58,807 nt of DNA from an uncultured Collinsella sp. (GTDB lineage: Bacteria; Actinomycetota; Coriobacteriia; Coriobacteriales; Coriobacteriaceae). The DNA lies in assembly GCA_902478545.1 (NCBI GenBank), contig CABSLA010000008.1, positions 1 through 58,807 on the forward strand, read 5' to 3'. The notes below the pieces were generated by a model. It was not told the DNA's origin and did not search any database. It saw only the letters and a program-made list of their open reading frames with translations. The translations under genes and the position numbers were made by a program. Position 1 is the first letter of the stretch, and every line of letters starts with the position of its first letter. This document shows, piece by piece, positions 23,171-31,612 of the stretch.

Positions 23171-24253
23171 TTGTCTTTATCCCATCCTTTGCCTCGCGAG
23201 TTGACGCGCCCCGTGCATGTGGGCGGTGTGCAGATCGGTGGCGGCGCGCCGGTGGTGGTCCAATCCATGACCTGCACCGATACCGCTGACGCCCAGGCAA
23301 CGCTTGCGCAAGTGTGCGCGTTGGCGCAGGCTGGCTGCGATATCGTGCGTGTGAGCGTGCCCACCGAGGCCGCGCTTGAGGGTTTCCGCACCATCTGTGC
23401 CGAGTCTCCGGTGCCGATCGTCGCCGATATTCACTTTAACCATAAGCTCGCCATCGGCGCCGTCGAGGCTGGTGCCGCCAAGCTTCGCATCAATCCCGGC
23501 AATATCGGCGATTGGGCTAAGGTCGATGCCGTGATCGATGCCGCGGGCGCCGCTGGGTGCGCGATTCGCATTGGCGTGAACGCCGGCTCGCTTGAGCAGG
23601 ATATCGCCGAGCGCGATGGGCTTACGCAGCCCGAGAAACTCGTGATGTCGAGCGAGCGCTTCGTCAAGCACTTTGAGGACCGCGGCTTTACCAACATCGT
23701 GCTTTCCGCCAAGGCACATAGCGTGTCTACGACGCTTGATACCTATCGTGCCCTGTCGCGCGAAATCCCCCATGTTCCGCTTCATTTGGGCGTGACGGAG
23801 GCCGGTACCAAGCTCCAGGGCACCATTAAGAGCTCTGTGGGACTGGGTATTCTGCTCTCCGAGGGCATTGGCGACACCATGCGCGTCTCGCTTACGGCCG
23901 ATCCGGTTGAGGAGCCGCCGGTCGCCTGGGGAATTTTGCAGTCGCTGGGCCTGCGTCGCCGTGGTCCCGAGATTGTCTCGTGCCCCACGTGCGCCCGCTG
24001 CCAGGTTAACCTGATCGCAATCGCTGAGGAAGTAACCGAGCGACTTAAGAACTATGCCGCGCCGCTTTCGATTGCCGTCATGGGATGTGCCGTTAATGGC
24101 CCCGGTGAGGCTTCTGATGCCGACCTGGGCGTTGCTTGCGGACGTGGTCAGGCCCTGCTCTTTTCGCATGGCCAGATCATTGGTAAAGTAGCTGAGGATC
24201 AAATTGTCGACGCGCTTATGGCCGAGGTCGACAAGCTTATTGAGGAGAAATAA
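23171..24253 (+). CDS. ispG: 4-hydroxy-3-methylbut-2-enyl diphosphate synthase
   Basis: 360 aa. Iron-sulfur enzyme of the MEP pathway. N-terminal TIM barrel: VVVQSMTCTDTADAQATLAQV, VPIVADIHFNHKLA, KLRINPGNIG. C-terminal reductase-like part with cluster ligands in CPTCARC and VMGCAVNGPGEASDADLG. Start TTG 23171 is chosen because GGGGAG lies 8 nt upstream and the protein then begins at the family's usual point; longer frames run into rseP. Placed between rseP and proS, as in many actinobacteria and Firmicutes. Confidence 0.95.
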   Translation: MSLSHPLPRELTRPVHVGGVQIGGGAPVVVQSMTCTDTADAQATLAQVCALAQAGCDIVRVSVPTEAALEGFRTICAESPVPIVADIHFNHKLAIGAVEAGAAKLRINPGNIGDWAKVDAVIDAAGAAGCAIRIGVNAGSLEQDIAERDGLTQPEKLVMSSERFVKHFEDRGFTNIVLSAKAHSVSTTLDTYRALSREIPHVPLHLGVTEAGTKLQGTIKSSVGLGILLSEGIGDTMRVSLTADPVEEPPVAWGILQSLGLRRRGPEIVSCPTCARCQVNLIAIAEEVTERLKNYAAPLSIAVMGCAVNGPGEASDADLGVACGRGQALLFSHGQIIGKVAEDQIVDALMAEVDKLIEEK

Positions 24254-25975
24254 ATGACTCGAGCAATGTATATGTCTAAGCTCTATGCGCCGACGCTCAA
24301 AGAGGATCCGGCCGACGCCGAGCTTGCAAGCCATCGTCTGCTGCTTCGTGCCGGTATGATCCGCAAGGAGGCCGCCGGTCTCTATTCCTATCTGCCGCTC
24401 GCTTGGCGCTCGATTCGTAAGATCGAGAACATCGTGCGCGACGAGATGGACGCCGCCGGCGCCCAGGAGCTCATGATGCCCATTATGGTCGATGCCGAGC
24501 TGTGGCGTGAGTCCGGCCGCATCGATGCCTATGGCAAGGAGCTCGTGCGCTTTGACGACCGTCATGGTCGCGAGTTTGTGCTGGGCCCCACGCACGAGGA
24601 GACCGTCACGGCCCTGGTGCGCAACGAGCTGCGCTCCTATAAGCAGCTGCCCGTCAACCTGTACCACATTCAGGACAAGTTCCGCGATGAGTTCCGTCCC
24701 CGCTTTGGCCTGATGCGTGGTCGTGAGTTCATCATGAAGGACGCCTACAGCTTCTCTGCCACGCAGGAGAGTCTGCAGGAGGAGTACGACAAGATGAAGC
24801 AGGCCTACGCCAACATCTGCGAGCGCTGCTACATCAAGGCTCTGCCCGTTGTCGCCGACTCCGGCGAGATCGGCGGCGACACCTCCGTCGAGTACATGGC
24901 GCTGGCCGACGCCGGCGAGGCTTCGCTCGTCTACTGCGACGATTGCGGTTTTGCTGCCGATGACGAGGCTGCAAGCACCAAAGTCGTTGTTACCGAGGGC
25001 CCCGGCGACGGCACGCTCACCAAGGTCGAGACTCCGGGCATGGGCACCATCGAGGCTGTCGCCAAGTTCTTCGGCTTCCCCGAGAACGGTACGCGCAAGT
25101 CGCTGGCGCTCATCGACGCCGAGGGCAAGCCGGTCGTGGCCATTGTCCCGGGCGACCACGAGCTCAACGATTGCAAGGCCGAGCATGTCTTTGGCAAGGG
25201 CTATCGCATGATGACCGACGAGGAGCTTCAGGCGAACGGTCTGCACAAGGGCTTTATCGGACCGGTCAACCTGCCCGAGGGCATCCGTCTGGTGTGCGAC
25301 GAGAGCCTGCGCGAGTCTAAGCAGTGGGCCTGCGGTGCCAACGAGGTCGATTATCACTTTACCGGCGCCTGTCCCGAGCGCGACTTTACCGTCGACGAGT
25401 GGGCCGACCTGGTCACCGTCGTCGCCGGCGATCCCTGCCCGCACTGCGGCAAGCCGCTCTCTGCTGCTCGCGGCATCGAGGTTTCCCAGGTCTTCCAGCT
25501 GGGCACCAAGTACTCCGAGGCCATGGGTGCCACCTTTATGGATGAGGACGGCAAGGAGAAGCCGCTCATCATGGGTTGCTACGGCGTGGGCGTGTCCCGC
25601 TCGCTTGCTGCCGTCGTGGAGCAGCACAACGACGAGCACGGTATCGTCTGGCCGGTCTCCGTTGCCCCGTACGAGGTCGCGGTGATTCCGCTTGATCCCA
25701 AGAAGGAAGAGTGCACTACCGTCTGCGAGCAGATTGTTGATGGCCTGTGTGCCGAGGGTATCGAGGTCGTCGTCGACGATCGCGATGAGCGTCCGGGCTT
25801 TAAGTTTGCCGATAACGACCTCATGGGCTTCCCGTATCAGGTGGTTCTGGGCAAGCGCGGCCTTAAGAATGGCACCGTTGAGCTCAAGGACCGTGCTACG
25901 GGCGAGCGCGAGGACGTGGCGATCGACGAGGTCGTTGCCAAGGTTGCCGAGCTTGTTAAGGCAGCCCGCCGTTAA
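24254..25975 (+). CDS. proS: Prolyl-tRNA synthetase
   Basis: 573 aa, the bacterial form with an editing insertion. Class II core motifs: motif 2 DEFRPRFGLMRGREFIMKDAYSF and motif 3 GCYGVGVSRSLAAVVEQ; GPTHEETVTALVRNELRSYKQLPVNLYHIQ. The YbaK-like editing domain spans about 235-380 (KFFGFPENGTRKSLALID, VAIVPGDHELND, GFIGPVNLPEGIRLVCD). The C-terminal anticodon-binding domain ends VVAKVAELVKAARR. ATG 24254 immediately follows the ispG stop, with GAGGAGA upstream. End of the long core operon. Confidence 0.98.
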   Translation: MTRAMYMSKLYAPTLKEDPADAELASHRLLLRAGMIRKEAAGLYSYLPLAWRSIRKIENIVRDEMDAAGAQELMMPIMVDAELWRESGRIDAYGKELVRFDDRHGREFVLGPTHEETVTALVRNELRSYKQLPVNLYHIQDKFRDEFRPRFGLMRGREFIMKDAYSFSATQESLQEEYDKMKQAYANICERCYIKALPVVADSGEIGGDTSVEYMALADAGEASLVYCDDCGFAADDEAASTKVVVTEGPGDGTLTKVETPGMGTIEAVAKFFGFPENGTRKSLALIDAEGKPVVAIVPGDHELNDCKAEHVFGKGYRMMTDEELQANGLHKGFIGPVNLPEGIRLVCDESLRESKQWACGANEVDYHFTGACPERDFTVDEWADLVTVVAGDPCPHCGKPLSAARGIEVSQVFQLGTKYSEAMGATFMDEDGKEKPLIMGCYGVGVSRSLAAVVEQHNDEHGIVWPVSVAPYEVAVIPLDPKKEECTTVCEQIVDGLCAEGIEVVVDDRDERPGFKFADNDLMGFPYQVVLGKRGLKNGTVELKDRATGEREDVAIDEVVAKVAELVKAARR

Positions 25976-26005
25976 TCGACGATTTCGCTTGTAGTTCGAT
26001 ATGTG

Positions 26006-26049
26006 GGACGGCCCCGCATTTCTCCAATCGGGGAGATGCGGGGCCGTCC
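26006..26049 (+). terminator. proS operon terminator
   Basis: A 20-bp stem (26006-26025 with 26030-26049), only G-T mismatches, beginning GGACGGCCCCGC, with an AATC loop, followed by TATTAT. A very stable hairpin that may act in both directions. Confidence 0.8.
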
Positions 26050-26080
26050 TATTATCTTGTAGCATCCTCGATATCTAAAA

Positions 26081-26118
26081 GGAAAACCCCACAGCCCATG
26101 CGAGCTGCGGGGTTTTCC
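26081..26118 (-). terminator. Terminator of the APH-like gene
   Basis: GGAAAACCCCACAGC (26081-26095) pairs with GCTGCGGGGTTTTCC (26104-26118), one mismatch. On the minus strand it is followed by TTTTAG, so it serves the gene ending at 26154; it faces the proS terminator. Confidence 0.8.
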
Positions 26119-26153
26119 ATTATGCCTCCGATGCGAAATAAATCGCTCAGATA

Positions 26154-26918
26154 TTACTGATAATCGACGACGTCGATCCAGTTCTTCAGGAACTCATCGT
26201 TCACGTTGCGCTTACGAGCGAGCTCGGAAGCGGCGACGATGCTCGTCCACTGACGCACGACCTGCATGGGCATGTCGGCACGGTCGCAGTAGAGCTCCAG
26301 GTAGGCCTCGGCCTGGTCCTTGCTGTTGAGGGCAAAGAGCAGGTAGGTGGTGGCAACGTCGGCAGCAGGGGAGCCCTGGGTGGCGTGTGCCCAGTCGCAC
26401 ACATAGAGCTGGCCGTCGTCGCCGACGATGACGTTGGAGGGGTTGAAGTCGCCGTGGCAGACCTTGAACTCCTTGGTCATGCCGTCCAGACGCTCCTGAA
26501 GGTTGTAGCGCGTGGTGGCATTGAGCTGATCAAGGCTGTCGATCATGCGGGCGAACTTGTCGCGCTGACGGTTGAGCAGCGGGGAGGTGTAGCCGTGGAT
26601 CTCGATCTGGAGGTCGACGAACATCTCGAGGTACTCACCAAAGCGCTGGGGCTCGGCAGTCATCTTCTCGGCAAGGGTGGTGCCCGGAACCTTCTCGGTC
26701 ACGAGCGCCCAGCCGTTGGCGTTCTCGAGCTGGGAAACCTCGAGAGCCTTGGGGCTGCGGATGCCGCACTCATTGATGCGGGCAAGATTCAAAGCCTCGT
26801 TGAACACGTCGGAGACAGGCTTGGTCTCGTTAAAGACCTTGACGATCTTGTCGCCCAGGTCGTAAACGACCTTGTTGCCACGGCGGACGAGCTCGGTCTT
26901 GGAATCGGGTAGCAGCAT
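26154..26918 (-). CDS. APH/choline-kinase-fold phosphotransferase
   Basis: 254 aa. Eukaryotic-kinase-like small-molecule kinase fold: the catalytic loop is VCHGDFNPSNVIVGDDGQLY and the metal-binding segment is VCDWAHATQGSPAADVATTYLL. The N-terminal lobe includes VVYDLGDKIVKVFNET and ALVTEKVPGTTLAEKM. The substrate is unknown; nothing marks it as an antibiotic-resistance enzyme. It follows adhE on the same strand after 88 nt and may be cotranscribed with it. The ribosome binding site is AAAGGATG, 5 nt or so before ATG. Confidence 0.85.
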   Translation of the reverse strand: MLLPDSKTELVRRGNKVVYDLGDKIVKVFNETKPVSDVFNEALNLARINECGIRSPKALEVSQLENANGWALVTEKVPGTTLAEKMTAEPQRFGEYLEMFVDLQIEIHGYTSPLLNRQRDKFARMIDSLDQLNATTRYNLQERLDGMTKEFKVCHGDFNPSNVIVGDDGQLYVCDWAHATQGSPAADVATTYLLFALNSKDQAEAYLELYCDRADMPMQVVRQWTSIVAASELARKRNVNDEFLKNWIDVVDYQ

Positions 26919-26951
26919 GGTTGCATCCTTTCAACGATGCGATAGAAGCGA

Positions 26952-26988
26952 CGGCGGGGGTGTGTGAAACACCCGTGCACCCCCGCCG
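26952..26988. repeat. Hairpin between adhE and the APH-like gene
   Basis: CGGCGGGGGTG (26952-26962) and CACCCCCGCCG (26978-26988) form a perfect 11-bp stem with a 15-nt loop. No T-tract follows on the minus strand, so it may slow or process the adhE transcript, not end it. Confidence 0.5.
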
Positions 26989-27006
26989 TTAAAAACCGTG
27001 CTAGAA

Positions 27007-29655
27007 CTAGCAGACGGCGTAATCCTGAGGCTCGCGGCCGTAGTAGGCGTCCAGGTAGAGCTCCTTGATCTCGCTCATGAGCGGGTAGCGCGGGTTAGCG
27101 CCGGTGCACTGGTCGTTGAATGCCTGCTCGGTCATCTCGTCGAGGGTGTCGAGGAAGTACTGCTCGTCGACACCGTAGTCGGCAATGGTCTTCTTGACGC
27201 CGATGAAGTCCTTGAGCTCCTCGAGCTTCGTGATGAAGTTCTCGAAGACCTCCTTGTCGTCCTTGCCCTCGATGCCGCAGTACTTGGCCATCTCGGCGTA
27301 GTTGTGCAGCGCGTTGGGGTAAGGATACTGGGAGAAGGTACCCATCTTGACGGGAGCCTCGGCGGCGTTGTAGCGCATGACGCGGGTCAGGATGACGGCG
27401 TTGGCGAGGCCGTGGGGCAGGTGATGGAAGGCGCCGAGCTTGTGGGCCATGGAGTGGTTGAGGCCCAGGAAGGCGTTGGCGAAGGCCATACCGGCCATGC
27501 AGGAGGCGTTGTGCATCTCCTCGCGGGCATGCGGGTCCTTGGCGCCGTTCGTGAAGCTGGAGGGCAGGTTCTCGAAGACGAGCTTAGCAGCGCGCTCGGA
27601 GAGGCCCTTGGTGTAGTCGGAAGCCATGATGGAGACGTAGGACTCGATGGCGTGGGTCATGACGTCGATGCCGGATGCAGCGGTCAGGCCGCGCGGGGCG
27701 GTCATGCAGTTGTCGGCGTCGACAATAGCCATGTTGGGGAGCAGCGCGTAGTCGGCGAGCGGCCACTTGATGCCGGTCTCCTTGTCGGTGATGATGGCGA
27801 ACGGCGTGCACTCGGAGCCGGTACCCGAGGAGGTCGGGACGGCGACGAAGTAGGCCTTCTTGCCCATCTCGGGGAAGGTGAAGATACGCTTGCGGATGTC
27901 CATGAAGTCCATGGCCATGTCCTCAAACTTGCACTCGGGGTGCTCGTACATCATCCACATGATCTTGCCGGCGTCCATAGCGGAGCCACCGCCGACGGCG
28001 ATGATGACGTCAGGCTCAAAGAGAGCCATCTGCTTGGCGCCGCGACGTGCGCACTGCAGCGACGGATCGGGCTCGACGTCGTAGAAGCAGTCGTGGGCGA
28101 TGCCCATCTCGTCGAGCTTGGCCTCGATGGCGCGGGTGTTGCCATTCTTGAAGAGGAACTGGTCGGTGACGATGAAGGCGCGCTTCTTGCCCATGACGTT
28201 GCCCAGCTCGTCGAGGGCGACGGGCGTGGAACCCTTCTTGAAGTAGACCTTCTCGGGAGCGCGGAACCACAGCATGTTCTCACGGCGCTCGGCCACAGTC
28301 TTAACGTTGATCAAGTGCTTCACCCCAACGTTCTCGGAGACGGAGTTGCCGCCCCAGGAGCCGCAGCCCAGGGTCAGAGACGGCTTCATGCCAAAGTTGT
28401 ACAGGTCACCGATGCCGCCGTGCGAGGACGGGGTGTTGATGACGATGCGGCAGGCCTTCATGACGTGCTCGAACAGGCTGATCTTCTCGGCCTGGGCGGG
28501 GTGCACGTACAGAGAGGCGGTGTGGCCCGGGCCACCGGCGAGCACCAGGTGCTCGGCCTTGTCGACGGCCTCCTGGAAGTCCTTGGCGTGGTACATGGCC
28601 AGGACCGGGGAGAGCTTCTCGTGGGAGAACTCCTCCTTGGCGGGGTCGGTGGAGGTGACCTCGGCGATCAGGATCTTAGTCTTGGCGGGAACCTCGATGC
28701 CGGCGAGCTCGGCGATCTTGGCGGCAGCCATGCCGGGGATGCGGTGATCGAGGGCGCCGTTCTTGAACATGGCGGAACGCAGGGCCTCCATCTCGGCACC
28801 CTGCTTGACGAAGTAGCAGCCGCGCTTCTGGAACTCGGCCTTGACCTGGTCGTAGATGGTGTCGATGACGGTCACGGACTGCTCGGAAGCGCAGATCATG
28901 CCGTTGTCGAAGGTCTTGGAGTGGATGATGGAGTTGACTGCGAGCAGAACGTCGGCGGTGTCGTCGATGACGACCGGGGTGTTACCGGCGCCAACGCCCA
29001 GGGCGGGCTTGCCCGAGGAGTAGGCGGCCTTGACCATGCCCGGGCCACCGGTGGCGAGGATGATGTCGACGTCGCGCATGACCATGTTGGTCAGCTCGAT
29101 GGAGGGGACATCGACCCAGCCGATGATGCCCTCGGGGGCGCCGGCCTTGACGGCGGCGTCAAGCACGAGCTTGGCAGCGGCGATGGTGCACTTGGCGGCA
29201 GCCGGGTGCGGGGAGATGATGATGGCATTGCGGGTCTTCAGGCTGATCAGCGTCTTGAAGATTGCGGTGGAGGTGGGGTTGGTCGTCGGGATGACGGCGC
29301 CCACGATGCCGATGGGCTCGGCGATCTTGGTGATGCCGTAAGCCTCGTCGCGCTCCAGGACACCACAGGTCTTGGTGTTCTTGTAAGCGTTGTAGATGTA
29401 CTCTGCGGCGTAGTGGTTCTTGATGACCTTGTCCTCAAGAACGCCGCGGCCGGTCTCCTCGATGGCCATCTTCGCCAACGGGATACGAGCCTTGTTGGCG
29501 GCCATGGCGGCCTCATAGAAGATCTTGTCGACCTGCTCCTGCGTGTACGTAGCAAAAAGCGCCTGGGCCTCTCGCATCTGAGCGAGCTTAGCCTCAAGCG
29601 CCTCTACGTTGTCCACAATTGCGGGAGTAGTGTTTTCCGGTGACTTTTTCACCAT
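27007..29655 (-). CDS. adhE: Bifunctional acetaldehyde-CoA/alcohol dehydrogenase
   Basis: 882 aa, the full two-domain length. The N-terminal aldehyde dehydrogenase domain (acetyl-CoA to acetaldehyde) shows GIVGAVIPTTNPTSTAIFK, IIISPHPAAAKCT, ATGGPGMVKAAYSSGKPALG and the catalytic Cys in FDNGMICASEQSV. The C-terminal iron-dependent alcohol dehydrogenase (acetaldehyde to ethanol) shows IAVGGGSAMDAGKIMW, AVPTSSGTGSECTPFAII and metal ligands in GLNHSMAHKLGAFHHLPHGLANA. The two reactions reoxidise NADH during fermentation; the family forms spirosomes. AAGGAG lies 7 nt upstream of ATG. Upstream lies a palindrome resembling that of ppdK. Confidence 0.98.
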   Translation of the reverse strand: MVKKSPENTTPAIVDNVEALEAKLAQMREAQALFATYTQEQVDKIFYEAAMAANKARIPLAKMAIEETGRGVLEDKVIKNHYAAEYIYNAYKNTKTCGVLERDEAYGITKIAEPIGIVGAVIPTTNPTSTAIFKTLISLKTRNAIIISPHPAAAKCTIAAAKLVLDAAVKAGAPEGIIGWVDVPSIELTNMVMRDVDIILATGGPGMVKAAYSSGKPALGVGAGNTPVVIDDTADVLLAVNSIIHSKTFDNGMICASEQSVTVIDTIYDQVKAEFQKRGCYFVKQGAEMEALRSAMFKNGALDHRIPGMAAAKIAELAGIEVPAKTKILIAEVTSTDPAKEEFSHEKLSPVLAMYHAKDFQEAVDKAEHLVLAGGPGHTASLYVHPAQAEKISLFEHVMKACRIVINTPSSHGGIGDLYNFGMKPSLTLGCGSWGGNSVSENVGVKHLINVKTVAERRENMLWFRAPEKVYFKKGSTPVALDELGNVMGKKRAFIVTDQFLFKNGNTRAIEAKLDEMGIAHDCFYDVEPDPSLQCARRGAKQMALFEPDVIIAVGGGSAMDAGKIMWMMYEHPECKFEDMAMDFMDIRKRIFTFPEMGKKAYFVAVPTSSGTGSECTPFAIITDKETGIKWPLADYALLPNMAIVDADNCMTAPRGLTAASGIDVMTHAIESYVSIMASDYTKGLSERAAKLVFENLPSSFTNGAKDPHAREEMHNASCMAGMAFANAFLGLNHSMAHKLGAFHHLPHGLANAVILTRVMRYNAAEAPVKMGTFSQYPYPNALHNYAEMAKYCGIEGKDDKEVFENFITKLEELKDFIGVKKTIADYGVDEQYFLDTLDEMTEQAFNDQCTGANPRYPLMSEIKELYLDAYYGREPQDYAVC

Positions 29656-29695
29656 TTGTGTCTCCTTGCGATCGGAGATTTACCCTACGCCTTGC

Positions 29696-29701
29696 ATGAT
29701 A
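29696..29701 (-). promoter_or_regulatory. adhE extended -10 promoter
   Basis: On the minus strand TTGCTATCAT gives a TGn-extended -10 (TATCAT at 29701-29696). The -35 position (CCGTTC) is poor, as in promoters needing an activator or relying on the extended -10. Expected leader about 35 nt. Confidence 0.5.
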
Positions 29702-29749
29702 GCAAGAAATTATTCGGCGAACGGTCAGATTCCTGTAAAAGGCACACTA

Positions 29750-29775
29750 AAACGCTTCAATAAACTGAAGCGTTT
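29750..29775. promoter_or_regulatory. Inverted repeat upstream of adhE, operator candidate
   Basis: AAACGCTTCA (29750-29759) and TGAAGCGTTT (29766-29775) are a perfect 10-bp inverted repeat with 6 nt between. Each arm is itself close to a CG-centred palindrome (TGAAGCGTTTCA at 29766-29777). The left arm, read as CTAAAACGCTT (29747-29757), equals part of the palindrome upstream of ppdK. It lies about 50-75 bp upstream of the adhE -10. Confidence 0.55.
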
Positions 29776-29808
29776 CAACTAAAACTATCCGCCTACTGCA
29801 TTGCCCCG

Positions 29809-29861
29809 CTCATTGGGGACAGACTTACATGAGTGCTTTCACTCATTTGGGACAGACATCG
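29809..29861. repeat. REP units left of the RAYT gene
   Basis: A unit CTCATTGGGGACAGACTTAC... (29809-29840) and a partial second unit ACTCATTTGGGACAGACATCG (29841-29861). Between the G/C heads sits a perfect hairpin, ATGAGTG-CTTT-CACTCAT (29829-29846). These are inverted relative to the units at 30803-30868. Confidence 0.75.
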
Positions 29862-29987
29862 ATTTGTCATTTTGTCGTTTTGGGCATGTTTTTGTCGTTC
29901 ATTGTATATAAATAGGTCACAGGCTCAGCATTTTGCGTTGCTTCTCTCCTTTTAGGTGTTGCCTGATCAGTTTTGAAAGGAGAGATT

Positions 29988-30764
29988 ATGCCCCGATGCG
30001 CCCGCGAAATTTCGCTCACCGGCTATTACCATGTCTTTGACCGCGGCAACTCCAAACAGATTATTTTTGAAGATGACTCTGACCGCTATCGTTTCTTATC
30101 GGATATCTCGGACAGGTTCGCGCGCCATGACGTGGCGGTGTTGGCTTGGTGCCTTATGGATAACCACTTCCATTTGATGGTTGATGACCCATTTGACAAC
30201 CTTTCAAAGGCAATGCAGTGCGCACTGACGGCATATGCTAAGTATTTCAATGGGAAAACGGGGAGAACGGGTCATCTGTTTGACAATCGCTATTCGCGGG
30301 TTGCGGTTGAGTCAGACACGCAGGCAGTGCAGCTGCTCGATTATATCCATCTCAATCCCGTAAAAGGCGCGCTCGACTCGCTCGATGCCTACCGCTGGTC
30401 AAGCTTCAGGGCATACCAGCTGGGCTACGATCCCTTTGACATCTGCGATGCGGCCCCCATGCTCGATATTGTCGGGGGTTCCCGTCGCTATTGCGAGCAT
30501 CTTAAGGAAGTTGCCGGGCGGATCTGGTCAGTGGAGGTTTTTCCACGCCGGCGGATCCCCGATGAGGAGGCCCTTTCCGTTGCGCGCGAAGTCCTGCCGA
30601 GCATAGATCCTGCGCTGCTCAAGGCCCTGCCACGCCCCGAACGCGATGCCTGTCTGCTGAGGCTCAGGCGGGCGCATCTCACGGTCAAGCAAATTGCCCG
30701 CATCACCGGTATTGGCGCTACAAGTGTGACCAAGTCCACTGCAGGCTGGAACGAGGCTGCGTGA
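29988..30764 (+). CDS. REP-associated tyrosine transposase (RAYT, Y1/IS200-like)
   Basis: 258 aa. Single-domain HUH nuclease: the metal-binding His pair is in MDNHFHLMVDD, and the block containing the catalytic Tyr is LDYIHLNPVKGAL. The N-terminus MPRCAREISLTGYYHVFDRGN is typical for this family. The C-terminal 70 residues carry a helix-turn-helix (LTVKQIARITGIGATSVTKS). ATG 29988 has AAAGGAGAG 5 nt upstream. It is flanked by two inverted pairs of REP units that are probably its binding sites. RAYTs are domesticated transposases that spread REP sequences and rarely move themselves. It sits alone between minus-strand genes. Confidence 0.93.
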   Translation: MPRCAREISLTGYYHVFDRGNSKQIIFEDDSDRYRFLSDISDRFARHDVAVLAWCLMDNHFHLMVDDPFDNLSKAMQCALTAYAKYFNGKTGRTGHLFDNRYSRVAVESDTQAVQLLDYIHLNPVKGALDSLDAYRWSSFRAYQLGYDPFDICDAAPMLDIVGGSRRYCEHLKEVAGRIWSVEVFPRRRIPDEEALSVAREVLPSIDPALLKALPRPERDACLLRLRRAHLTVKQIARITGIGATSVTKSTAGWNEAA

Positions 30765-30802
30765 GGCATGGATTGGGGCCGATCGACCCACTGTGAGCTT
30801 AG

Positions 30803-30868
30803 GAAAGCATTCATCTAAGTCTGTCCCCAATGAGTGAAAGCATTCATCTAAGTCTGTCCCCAATGAGT
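30803..30868. repeat. Tandem 33-bp REP units right of the RAYT gene
   Basis: Two identical 33-bp units (30803-30835 and 30836-30868), each beginning GAAAGCATTCATC and ending GTCTGTCCCCAATGAGT. Their reverse complement matches the left-flank units. Each junction can fold as ATGAGTG-AAAG-CATTCAT with one G-T pair. Confidence 0.85.
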
Positions 30869-30870
30869 GC

Positions 30871-30901
30871 AAAAAAGGCACCCTCCGTAGGGGAGGGCGC
30901 C
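30871..30901 (-). terminator. rpmB terminator
   Basis: On the minus strand GGCGCCCTCCC pairs with GGAGGGTGCC and is followed by TTTTTT (30876-30871). Convergent with the RAYT gene. Confidence 0.8.
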
Positions 30902-30972
30902 TTTGGTAAGTTCTATGTGAACGCGAGGTCTTTGACCCGGAGAGTCCGAGGTACTTGTTGGTAAGACCTTAT

Positions 30973-31161
30973 TTAGGAGCGCGCAACCTTGCCAGACTTG
31001 AGGCAGGTGGAGCAAACGTTCATCTTGCGACGGTGACCATCGACGACGACGTAGACGCGCTGGATGTTGGGGCGGAACTTACGGTTGGTGACGCGGTGAG
31101 AGTGGCTGATGGAGCGACCGGCAACGGGGTGCTTACCGCAAACTTCGCAAACTTTGGACAT
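30973..31161 (-). CDS. rpmB: 50S ribosomal protein L28
   Basis: 62 aa, full length. Begins SKVCEVCGKHPVAGRSISHSHR and ends KMNVCSTCLKSGKVARS; the two CxxC pairs make this the zinc-binding (C+) paralogue type. ATG 31161 is chosen because AAGGAGG lies 7 nt upstream; the frame continues 16 codons further without a site. Confidence 0.96.
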   Translation of the reverse strand: MSKVCEVCGKHPVAGRSISHSHRVTNRKFRPNIQRVYVVVDGHRRKMNVCSTCLKSGKVARS

Positions 31162-31215
31162 AACTGACCCTCCTTGGGCGACAAACGAACATGTCGCGTT
31201 AACAAACAAGCCTGA

Positions 31216-31224
31216 ACTATAGCA
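31216..31224 (-). promoter_or_regulatory. rpmB extended -10 promoter
   Basis: Minus strand reads GTGCTATAGT, a TGn-extended -10 identical to the one upstream of rpsT. Expected leader about 48 nt. Confidence 0.5.
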
Positions 31225-31483
31225 CAGAAGCAGCTCCCTGTGCGTAATCTACACAGAGATATTCCTCTTTTGGCGATAGTGCTCACGCCACGGCCCTGGA
31301 CGTAGATCCGATTTGCGTGCAGCAGAGGGGATTATGCCAGCTCGTGCGTGCGTTTTCAAGCTCGTCCCACAAATATATATAGGTTTATTGAGCATTGGGC
31401 TCCGTTTACGGATTGCTCTGTATTTATGCTCGCAATTAAGCTCGAGGTTGGCTACACTATTCCTTGACCATTAAAGGGGTACG

Positions 31484-31573
31484 AGATGCCCACATGGAAT
31501 TACATAGCTGCCAAAGAGCAGCCCTTCCTGTGGGTGTCTGGTCCGCTTTAAGCGGTCGGGCATCTATTTTTTT
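31484..31573 (+). promoter_or_regulatory. pyr operon leader with attenuator
   Basis: Two exclusive folds are visible. AGATGCCCACA (31484-31494) can pair with TGTGGGTGTCT (31529-31539). Alternatively GGTGTCTGG...CCGCTT (31533-31547) pairs with AAGCGG...CGGGCATC (31550-31564), giving a terminator followed by TATTTTTTT. The shared segment 31533-31539 makes the first fold an antiterminator. pyrR follows directly, so control is probably by PyrR and UMP, as in Bacillus-type pyr leaders. About 270 bases upstream (31225-31483) hold no gene that I can see. Confidence 0.72.
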
Positions 31574-31612
31574 GACTGTGTCAGCAGTCAAGACATGTGA
31601 GGAAGGAGATCG

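Noticed and set aside
23177..26065. Very long open frame antisense to ispG and proS
   Set aside because: Crosses two certain genes and a terminator; composition is that of an antisense shadow.
26998..29643. Long plus-strand open frame antisense to adhE
   Set aside because: Shadow of adhE codon bias; no motif, no ribosome binding site.
29750..29775. Adh-region inverted repeat as a terminator
   Set aside because: It is upstream of adhE, not downstream of any gene, and lacks a T-tract on either side; an operator is more likely. It also does not match the Rex consensus (TTGTGAANNNNTTCACAA).
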